This document shows, piece by piece, positions 1 to 4,289 of a DNA stretch of 5,266 nucleotides. The stretch is from Acidimicrobiia bacterium. Its GTDB lineage: Bacteria; Actinomycetota; Acidimicrobiia; IMCC26256; PALSA-555. Position numbers and translations under genes: made by a program. A model generated the notes under the pieces. The model was not told the origin of the DNA, did not search any database, and saw nothing but the letters and a program-made list of their open reading frames with translations. Every line of letters starts with the position of its first letter. Within the stretch, counting starts at the first letter, position 1. Location of the stretch: the NCBI GenBank assembly GCA_017853455.1, contig JAFMJM010000184.1:1-5266 (forward strand). Direction: 5' to 3'.

Positions 1-1244
1 CCGGAGTTCACCCAGGTGTACGGGTGGTTGAACTTCCAGCGCTGCGCCGTCCACATCTGGTGCTGGCCCACGCCCGAGGCGACGATCGTGTCGTCGGGCG
101 TGTTGTCGCGCAGCGTGTCGATGACGAACTGCGGCTTGAGCGGGCCGTCCTCGAGCTGCTCGAACACCAACGGGTAGCGCTCCTGCCACTCGCGCAGCTG
201 GGCGTGCCACGGGCCGAGCGCCGGGAACGACCGCTTGGCCTTCTCCGAGCGCACGGCCTTGACCAGTTCCTCGATGACCACACGGCAGTCGCCCACGATC
301 GGCACGTCGGCCCGCCGGACCTTCGACAGCTCGGCCGGGTCGATGTCGACGTGGATGATCTTGGCGTCGGGGGCGAAGCCGTCGAGCTTGCCCGTGACGC
401 GGTCGTCGAAACGCGAGCCCAGGGCGATCAGCAGGTCGGACTTCTGCATGGCGGTGATCGCCGTGTAGTTGCCGTGCATGCCGGGCATGCCGAGGCAGCG
501 CTCGTGGTCGTCGGGGAAGGCCCCCCGGGCCATCAGGGTGGTGACCACCGGAAAGTCGGTGGCCTTCACCAGCTCCATGAGGGCCTCGGCGGCGCGGGCC
601 TTGAGGATGCCGCCACCCACGTAGAGCACCGGGCGCTCGGCCTCGGCCATGAGGCGTGCGGCGTCCTTGATCTGCTTCGCGTGACCCTTGGTGGTCGGCT
701 TGTAGCCGGGCAGGTCGACGCCGTCGGGCCACTCCCAGTCCATCGTCTGGTTGGCGATGTCCTTGGGCACGTCGACGAGCACGGGGCCGGGTCGGCCGGT
801 GGTCGCCACGTGGAACGCCTCGCGGATCGTTCGCGGGATGTCCTGGGCGTCGGTGATGAGCCAGTTGTGCTTGGTCACCGGCATGGTGATGCCGACGGTG
901 TCGCACTCCTGGAAGGCGTCGGTGCCGATCACGGAGTAGGGGACCTGACCCGTGATCATCACGAGCGGGATCGAGTCCATGTAGGCGTCGCAGAGCGGCG
1001 TGACGACGTTGGTCGCCGCCGGGCCACTCGTGACCATGGCCACGCCCGGTCGGCCGGTGGCGTGGGCGTACCCCTCGGCCATGTGGCCGGCGCCCTGCTC
1101 GTGGCGGACGAGGATGTGGCGGATCGACGAGTCGATGAGCGGGTCGTAGACCGGGAGGATCGCTCCGCCCGGGAGGCCGAACATGACCTCGACCTGCTCC
1201 TGCTCGAGGCTCTTGATGAGGGCCTGGGCGCCGGTCAGCTTCAT
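1..1244 (-). CDS. ilvB: Acetolactate synthase large subunit (partial, 3' end beyond left edge)
   Basis: Cytosolic ThDP-, Mg- and FAD-dependent enzyme. It condenses two pyruvates, or pyruvate with 2-oxobutyrate, in the first common step of valine, leucine and isoleucine synthesis. 414 codons are visible, about two thirds of the usual 550-600. The N-terminal ThDP domain (about residues 1-170) has FGLPGG (22-27), the catalytic Glu49 in RHEQGAGHMAEG, and GQVPYSVIGTDAFQE (99-113). The central FAD-type domain (about 190-330) has RFDDRVTGK (278-286). The C-terminal ThDP domain begins with GVGQHQMW (391-398); its cofactor-binding GDG motif lies off the edge. Start chosen at MKLTGAQAL because GGAG sits 6 nt upstream. 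Family members usually read TSGPGATN; here it is TSGPAATN (72-79). Every Val codon I read is GTC or GTG. A leader-peptide attenuator precedes the gene. Identification is firm. Confidence 0.97.
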   Translation of the reverse strand, partial: MKLTGAQALIKSLEQEQVEVMFGLPGGAILPVYDPLIDSSIRHILVRHEQGAGHMAEGYAHATGRPGVAMVTSGPAATNVVTPLCDAYMDSIPLVMITGQVPYSVIGTDAFQECDTVGITMPVTKHNWLITDAQDIPRTIREAFHVATTGRPGPVLVDVPKDIANQTMDWEWPDGVDLPGYKPTTKGHAKQIKDAARLMAEAERPVLYVGGGILKARAAEALMELVKATDFPVVTTLMARGAFPDDHERCLGMPGMHGNYTAITAMQKSDLLIALGSRFDDRVTGKLDGFAPDAKIIHVDIDPAELSKVRRADVPIVGDCRVVIEELVKAVRSEKAKRSFPALGPWHAQLREWQERYPLVFEQLEDGPLKPQFVIDTLRDNTPDDTIVASGVGQHQMWTAQRWKFNHPYTWVNS

Positions 1245-1250
1245 GGGGTG

Positions 1251-1254
1251 CTCC
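1251..1254 (-). promoter_or_regulatory. Ribosome binding site of ilvB
   Basis: GGAG on the minus strand, 6 nt before the ATG at 1244. It supports that start over any upstream in-frame codon. Confidence 0.7.
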
Positions 1255-1272
1255 GAGATGATCGGTGGGATG

Positions 1273-1303
1273 GGGGACCCTGGATCGGCTCCGTATCGTC
1301 CCC
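1273..1303 (-). other. Small hairpin in the ilvB 5' untranslated region
   Basis: GGGGAC (1303-1298) can pair with GTCCCC (1278-1273) across a 19-nt loop, about 20 nt upstream of the ilvB ribosome binding site. Six base pairs in such GC-rich DNA is weak evidence. It may simply be part of the leader RNA fold. Confidence 0.3.
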
Positions 1304-1317
1304 GGGCTCGCTCTCCT

Positions 1318-1327
1318 CGTCCGGACG
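1318..1327. repeat. Second copy of the palindrome CGTCCGGACG
   Basis: A perfect 10-bp palindrome, identical to the core of the palindrome in the ilvB promoter spacer (1441-1450), 123 bp away. It lies just downstream, in the transcribed direction, of the terminator-like hairpin. It could be a second operator site, a small RNA hairpin, or a pairing partner of the first copy. Chance is not excluded. Confidence 0.45.
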
Positions 1328-1333
1328 TACGAA

Positions 1334-1355
1334 GCCCCTCGCCAGGGCGAGGGGC
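1334..1355 (-). terminator. Terminator-like hairpin of the ilvB attenuator
   Basis: A perfect inverted repeat: GCCCCTCGCC, 2 nt, GGCGAGGGGC (10 bp, or 8-9 bp with a realistic loop). It sits 34 nt behind the leader-peptide stop and 89 nt before the ilvB ATG, where an attenuator terminator should be. On the minus strand it is followed by TTCGTA, so the U-tract is poor. Actinobacterial terminators often lack a good U-tract. It is the strongest hairpin in this gap. Confidence 0.65.
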
Positions 1356-1361
1356 GGAAAC

Positions 1362-1390
1362 GCGCACGGACGCAATCGGGCGCCGTGCGC
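1362..1390 (-). other. Leader RNA hairpin overlapping the leader-peptide stop codon
   Basis: GCGCACGG (1390-1383) and CCGTGCGC (1369-1362) form a perfect 8-bp stem with a 13-nt loop. Its first base is the last base of the leader TAG. A ribosome stalled on the Leu/Val/Ile codons would cover its 5' arm, while one reaching the stop or leaving would let it form. That places it as the pause or switch hairpin of an attenuator. The role is inferred from position only. Confidence 0.5.
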
Positions 1391-1425
1391 TACATAACGA
1401 TTACGAGGAGGGTGCGGCGGGACAT
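1390..1425 (-). CDS. ilvB leader peptide MSRRTLLVIVM (attenuation)
   Basis: An 11-codon open frame, ATG at 1425 to TAG at 1390, encoding MSRRTLLVIVM. Residues 6-10 are Leu-Leu-Val-Ile-Val, all products of the pathway that ilvB begins. The two Val codons are GTA and GTT, whereas all Val codons I read in ilvB are GTC or GTG; this should make translation sensitive to charged tRNA-Val. GGGAG lies only 3 nt upstream of the ATG. The predicted transcription start falls 0-3 nt before the ATG, so translation may be leaderless. Downstream hairpins at 1362-1390 and 1334-1355 complete an attenuator layout. BCAA leader peptides before ilvB are known in corynebacteria and streptomycetes. Assignment rests on composition and context. 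Confidence 0.8.
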   Translation of the reverse strand: MSRRTLLVIVM

Positions 1426-1433
1426 GGACTCCC

Positions 1434-1462
1434 ATTGTGCCGTCCGGACGGCGAAATCGCAA
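1434..1462 (-). promoter_or_regulatory. Candidate ilvB promoter
   Basis: TTGCGA (1462-1457, 4 of 6 matches to TTGACA) and CACAAT (1439-1434, 4 of 6 to TATAAT, with the key A and final T kept) are separated by 17 bp. Transcription would begin near 1427, directly at the leader-peptide ATG (1425). The spacer holds a perfect 14-bp palindrome. The exact spacing and the position before the leader make it credible, but the start has not been mapped. Confidence 0.55.
1439..1452. promoter_or_regulatory. Candidate operator palindrome in the ilvB promoter spacer
   Basis: GCCGTCCGGACGGC is a perfect 14-bp palindrome lying between the candidate -35 and -10 hexamers and touching the -10. A protein bound here would block or remodel the promoter. 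Its central 10 bp recur at 1318-1327. The regulator is unknown. Confidence 0.45.
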
Positions 1463-1490
1463 CTCTGCCCCCACCAGCCCCAGCGCCCCT

Positions 1491-1527
1491 GCGGCCGGGC
1501 GGTCGGGCGCACCGGCGGCCGGGCGGT
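1491..1527. repeat. 13-bp direct repeat between mutM and the ilvB promoter
   Basis: GCGGCCGGGCGGT occurs at 1491-1503 and again at 1515-1527, 24 bp start to start. It lies just past the mutM stop and upstream of the ilvB promoter. It could be a binding-site pair, an old duplication, or chance in very GC-rich DNA. No clear terminator for mutM was seen here. Confidence 0.4.
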
Positions 1528-1534
1528 GGCGGGG

Positions 1535-2323
1535 TCAGGTCTGGTGGAGCCCGCAGGAGAAGGTGGTGCGGCCCCCCACGGTGCGGCGCAGCATCGGGGC
1601 CCCGTCACGGGGGCACACCGCTCCCGGCTCCCGGGCGACCATGTGGTCGCCGGTGTGCGAGCCGCCCCGGCGCTGCAGGGTCCGCAGGGTGGTCCGAACG
1701 GCCCGGTGGAGGGTCGCCACCTCGGCGGGGTCGAGGGAGTCGGCCGGACGGGCGGGGTCGATCCCGGCCCGGAACAGCGCCTCGTCGGTGAGGAGGTTGC
1801 CCAGCCCGGCGATGCGGTGCTGGTCCATCAGCACCGCCTTGACCGGTGCCCGGCTCCCGGCCAGCACCCCGGCCAGGTAGGGCTTGGTGAGGTCGAAGGC
1901 GTCGGGGCCGAGGCGGTCCTCGTCGGGGTCGAGCTCGACCGCCCCGAACCGCCGGGGATCCCGCAGGAACAGGGTGCCGCCGTCGGCGAAGGTCAGGCCG
2001 AACCGCCGCCACTCGGGGGCGTCGCGGTTGGAGGCGTACAGCAGTGGGTCGCCGGCGGCGTCGCCGTCGACGAGCACCCGTCCGCTCATCCCGAGGTGCA
2101 GGGCGAGCACCGGTCCGCCGTCCGACGTGTCGACGAGGATCTGCTTGCCCCGCCGGCGGGCCTCGGTGAGGGTGCGGCCCTTGAGCGCCCGCTTGGCCGC
2201 CGCCGGGGTCAGGCCCCGCTTGAGGTACCAGGCGTCCGGGGTGAACACCGAGGCGACCGGCCGGTCGAGCGCCCGGGCCGCGATCAGCGCCCGGGCCTCC
2301 TCCGCCTCCAGCATCTCCGGCAT
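1535..2323 (-). CDS. mutM: Fpg/MutM-type DNA glycosylase (formamidopyrimidine-DNA glycosylase family)
   Basis: Base-excision repair enzyme that removes oxidised purines such as 8-oxoguanine and FAPY lesions and nicks the DNA. It has 262 residues, close to E. coli Fpg (269). After Met removal the N-terminus reads PEMLEAE, keeping the catalytic Pro, Glu2 and Glu5 positions although the usual LPEVE is changed. Lys60 in RRRGKQIL is the hairpin lysine. Met79 in HLGMSG and DPRRFG (122-127) match the Fpg intercalating Met-Arg-Phe triad, favouring Fpg over Nei. The H2TH region is DQHRIAGLGNLLTDEALFRAG (167-187). The C-terminal zinc finger keeps family spacing but reads C237-x2-D240-x16-C257-x2-H260 instead of four Cys. 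Start fixed by GGAGGA 5 nt upstream; the frame is open 37 more codons through the tandem repeat. An Fpg-like paralogue with different lesion preference is possible. Confidence 0.88.
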   Translation of the reverse strand: MPEMLEAEEARALIAARALDRPVASVFTPDAWYLKRGLTPAAAKRALKGRTLTEARRRGKQILVDTSDGGPVLALHLGMSGRVLVDGDAAGDPLLYASNRDAPEWRRFGLTFADGGTLFLRDPRRFGAVELDPDEDRLGPDAFDLTKPYLAGVLAGSRAPVKAVLMDQHRIAGLGNLLTDEALFRAGIDPARPADSLDPAEVATLHRAVRTTLRTLQRRGGSHTGDHMVAREPGAVCPRDGAPMLRRTVGGRTTFSCGLHQT

Positions 2324-2328
2324 CGCGG

Positions 2329-2334
2329 TCCTCC
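2329..2334 (-). promoter_or_regulatory. Ribosome binding site of mutM
   Basis: GGAGGA on the minus strand, 5 nt before the ATG at 2323: a near-ideal site that decides the start. It directly abuts the last unit of the 9-bp tandem repeat, so it lies next to self-complementary GTCGAC sequence in the mRNA. Confidence 0.8.
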
Positions 2335-2377
2335 GGTCGACTCGGTCGACTCGGTCGACTCGGTCGACTCGGTCGAC
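2334..2377. repeat. 9-bp tandem repeat, about 4.9 copies of CGGTCGACT
   Basis: Uninterrupted, perfect 9-bp units with GTCGAC palindromes at 2336, 2345, 2354, 2363 and 2372. On the minus strand the unit reads GTCGACCGA and the array ends in the mutM ribosome binding site. Because 9 is a multiple of 3, copy changes would not break the open frame that continues upstream of mutM (it would read VDR repeats). Perfect copies suggest recent slippage expansion or a selected multi-site array. The array has no CRISPR character. Confidence 0.9.
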
Positions 2378-2387
2378 CACGTCGGCT

Positions 2388-2441
2388 TCGTTGTTTGGAC
2401 GTTTCGGGGGCCCCTGGCCCCTCGAAACGTCCAAACAACGA
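2388..2441. repeat. Long inverted repeat / hairpin between ilvD and mutM
   Basis: TCGTTGTTTGGACGTTTCG (2388-2406) is repeated as its exact complement at 2423-2441: 19 bp without mismatch. Skipping T2422, six further pairs form (2407-2412 with 2416-2421), leaving a CCT loop and about 25 paired bases. The arms are about half A/T, unlike the GC-rich surroundings. It begins 29 nt past the ilvD stop, so it could end or stabilise ilvD mRNA. There is no U-tract on either side, so it is not a standard intrinsic terminator. A REP-like or miniature palindromic mobile element, or a protein-binding palindrome, are alternatives. Confidence 0.9.
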
Positions 2442-2451
2442 GGTCGGGCGC

Positions 2452-2466
2452 GTCGACCCGGTCGAC
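2452..2466. repeat. Two further 9-bp-phased GTCGAC units beyond the hairpin
   Basis: GTCGAC at 2452 and 2461 are spaced 9 bp, as in the array at 2334-2377. On the minus strand the unit is GTCGACCGG, one base from GTCGACCGA. The hairpin is thus flanked on both sides by the same repeat family. The left and right sets are not in the same 9-bp phase (80 bp from 2372 to 2452). Confidence 0.6.
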
Positions 2467-2470
2467 GAAC

Positions 2471-4147
2471 TCAGAAGTTGGTGATGGCGCCGCGCTCGGC
2501 GCCCTGGGCGAGGCGCGCGTACTTGGCGAGGAAGCCACTCGTGTAGCGCGGCTCGAGCGGCTTCCACCCGGCCTTGCGGCGCTCGAGCTCGGCTTCGTCG
2601 ACCATCAGGTCGATGGTGTGCGCCTCCGCGTCGATCACGATCCGGTCGCCGTCGCGGACGAACGCGATCGGGCCGCCGTCGACGGCCTCGGGGGCGACGT
2701 GGCCCACGCAGAATCCGTGCGTGCCGCCCGAGAACCGGCCGTCGGTGATCAACGCCGCGTCAGCGCCGCGGCCGGCACCCTTCATCGCACCGGTCACGGC
2801 GAGCATCTCGCGCATGCCCGGGCCGCCCTTCGGGCCCTCGTAGCGGATCACCACGATGTCGCCGGCGTTGATCTTCCCGGCCAGGATCGCCTCCATCGCC
2901 AGCGCCTCGCCGTCGAAGACGCGCGCGGTGCCGTCGAAGTGCGGGTGGTCGATGCCGGCCACCTTCACCACGGCGCCCTCGGGGGCCAGGCTGCCCCGCA
3001 GGACCGCGATGCCGCCCTGGGTGTTGATCGGGTCGGAGAGCGGGTGTACCACCTTGCCGTCGGGCGCGGGCGGGTCGAGCGCGGCGAGGTTCTCGGCGAC
3101 GGTCTTGCCGGTGACCGTGAGGCAGTCACCGTGGATCAGCCCGCGCTCGAGGAGCTCGCGCATGACCACCGGCACGCCGCCGATGTCGTCGAGGTCGGTC
3201 ATGTGGTACTTGCCGTGCGGCTTCATGTCGGCGATGTGGGGCACCCGGGCGCCGATCCGGTTGAAGTCGTCGAGCTCGAGCTCGACGCCCGCTTCGAACG
3301 CGATGGCGAGCAGGTGCAGCACCATGTTGGTGGAGCCGCCCACCGCCATGCCGACCGCGATGGCGTTCTCGAACGCCTCCTTGGTCAGGATCTGCCGCGG
3401 CCGCAGGTCGAGGTCGAGCAGGTTGATGACCGCCTGACCGCTCGCGTACGCGAGGTCGTCACGGCGCCGGTCGACCGCCGGGGCCGACGACGAACCGGGC
3501 AGCGACAGCCCGAGCGCCTCGGCGACCGACGCCATCGTGTTGGCGGTGAACATCCCGGCGCACGAACCCTCGGTCGGGCAGGCCCGCCTCTCGATCTCGC
3601 CGAGCTCGTTCTCGGTGAGGGTCCCGGCCGCGCACGCACCCACCGCCTCGAACACGCTCACGATGTCGAGCGCCTGGTCCTGGTAGTGCCCCGGCAGGAT
3701 GCTGCCGCCGTAGAGGAAGACCGACGGCAGGTTGAGCCGGGCCGCCGCCATCATCATCCCGGGCAGGCTCTTGTCGCAGCCGGCGAAGGTGACCATGGCG
3801 TCGAGGCGCTCGGAGTGCATCACGCACTCGACCGAGTCGGCGATGATCTCGCGCGACACCAGCGAGCCGCGCATGCCCTCGTGCCCCATCGAGATGCCGT
3901 CGGAGACGGCGATGGTCACGAACTCGATCGGGAAGCCACCGGCGGCCCGGACCCCCTCCTTGGCCCGCTTGGCGAGCCGGTCGAGGGGCATGTTGCAGGG
4001 GGTCACCTCGTTCCACGAGGAGGCCACGCCGACCTGGGGCTTGTCCCAGTCGTCGTCGGTCATCCCGATGGCTCGGAGCATGGCCCGGGCGGGGGCCCGC
4101 TCCATCCCGTCGGTCACTTCACGGCTGCGGGGCTTGCGATCGGTCAT
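2471..4147 (-). CDS. ilvD: Dihydroxy-acid dehydratase
   Basis: Fe-S enzyme that dehydrates 2,3-dihydroxyisovalerate and 2,3-dihydroxy-3-methylvalerate to the 2-oxo acid precursors of Val/Leu and Ile. It has 558 residues, a full family length. The three cluster cysteines expected in DHADs are present: Cys51 in EVTPCNM, Cys124 in AGCDKSLPGM and Cys196 in PTEGSCAGMFTANTM. The C-terminal domain carries TDGRFSGGTHGFCVGHVAPEA with the proposed catalytic Ser473. The protein ends in ITNF and TGA. Start chosen at MTDRKPRSREV: the family N-terminus matches, and a -10-like TACGCT lies exactly 6 nt upstream, implying leaderless translation; no good Shine-Dalgarno is present. An ATG 25 codons upstream adds only low-complexity Arg/Gly-rich sequence. 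No frame damage seen. Confidence 0.97.
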   Translation of the reverse strand: MTDRKPRSREVTDGMERAPARAMLRAIGMTDDDWDKPQVGVASSWNEVTPCNMPLDRLAKRAKEGVRAAGGFPIEFVTIAVSDGISMGHEGMRGSLVSREIIADSVECVMHSERLDAMVTFAGCDKSLPGMMMAAARLNLPSVFLYGGSILPGHYQDQALDIVSVFEAVGACAAGTLTENELGEIERRACPTEGSCAGMFTANTMASVAEALGLSLPGSSSAPAVDRRRDDLAYASGQAVINLLDLDLRPRQILTKEAFENAIAVGMAVGGSTNMVLHLLAIAFEAGVELELDDFNRIGARVPHIADMKPHGKYHMTDLDDIGGVPVVMRELLERGLIHGDCLTVTGKTVAENLAALDPPAPDGKVVHPLSDPINTQGGIAVLRGSLAPEGAVVKVAGIDHPHFDGTARVFDGEALAMEAILAGKINAGDIVVIRYEGPKGGPGMREMLAVTGAMKGAGRGADAALITDGRFSGGTHGFCVGHVAPEAVDGGPIAFVRDGDRIVIDAEAHTIDLMVDEAELERRKAGWKPLEPRYTSGFLAKYARLAQGAERGAITNF

Positions 4148-4153
4148 GGCCCG

Positions 4154-4159
4154 AGCGTA
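4154..4159 (-). promoter_or_regulatory. Candidate -10 element of ilvD (leaderless)
   Basis: TACGCT fits the TAnnnT pattern. If its last base is -7, position +1 is 4147, the A of the ilvD ATG. No convincing -35 TTGACA was found at 16-18 bp. No Shine-Dalgarno precedes the ATG, consistent with a leaderless mRNA. Confidence 0.45.
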
Positions 4160-4191
4160 CCGGCGGGTCCGGAGCGTTCCCCGGGGCTCCA

Positions 4192-4207
4192 CCCGGGCCC
4201 GCCCGGG
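4192..4207. other. GC-only inverted repeat in the divergent intergenic region
   Basis: CCCGGGC and GCCCGGG separated by 2 bp, about midway between the two candidate divergent -10 elements. It could be an operator, but GC-only palindromes arise easily in this DNA. The gap 4148-4289 otherwise shows only the two -10-like hexamers and GGAGGAG at 4231, with no gene. Confidence 0.25.
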
Positions 4208-4247
4208 GCCGATCCCGGCCACCCACCCACGGAGGAGCCACCTCGCC

Positions 4248-4253
4248 TACGAT
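4248..4253 (+). promoter_or_regulatory. Candidate -10 element of the divergent aldolase-domain gene
   Basis: TACGAT matches TAnnnT at five of six TATAAT-like positions allowing C/G in the middle. Transcription would begin near 4260, 30 nt before the chosen ATG. No clear -35 box was found. It faces away from the ilvD element about 90 bp off. Confidence 0.4.
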
Positions 4254-4289
4254 GCACGTCACCGCCGAACGGGGATGCAAAGCGGACGA

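Noticed and set aside
24..1397. A 457-codon plus-strand frame opposite ilvB.
   Set aside because: It is antisense to conserved acetolactate synthase motifs, and its His/Val/Arg-rich composition is typical of a shadow frame.
1245..1534. A T-box or other tRNA/metabolite riboswitch before ilvB.
   Set aside because: No T-box consensus or specifier-loop layout was seen. The short BCAA-rich frame plus hairpins explains the region better.
1390..1608. In-frame 72-codon extension of the leader peptide back into the mutM 3' end.
   Set aside because: The upstream part is Pro/Ala/Arg-rich and overlaps mutM. The promoter-like hexamers and the BCAA run point to the 11-codon form.
2324..2434. N-terminal extension of MutM by 37 residues through the tandem repeat.
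   Set aside because: Fpg enzymes need Pro immediately after the first Met, and the GGAGGA site fixes the start at 2323.
2334..2466. A CRISPR array reading of the repeats.
   Set aside because: Units are 9 bp with no spacers and no cas genes are present.
1605..2567. A 320-codon minus-strand frame overlapping mutM in another phase.
   Set aside because: It is Arg/Pro/Gly-rich noise, while the other phase encodes complete MutM motifs.
4148..4222. A 25-residue N-terminal extension of IlvD.
   Set aside because: It is low complexity, not like family N-termini, and runs through the candidate promoter.
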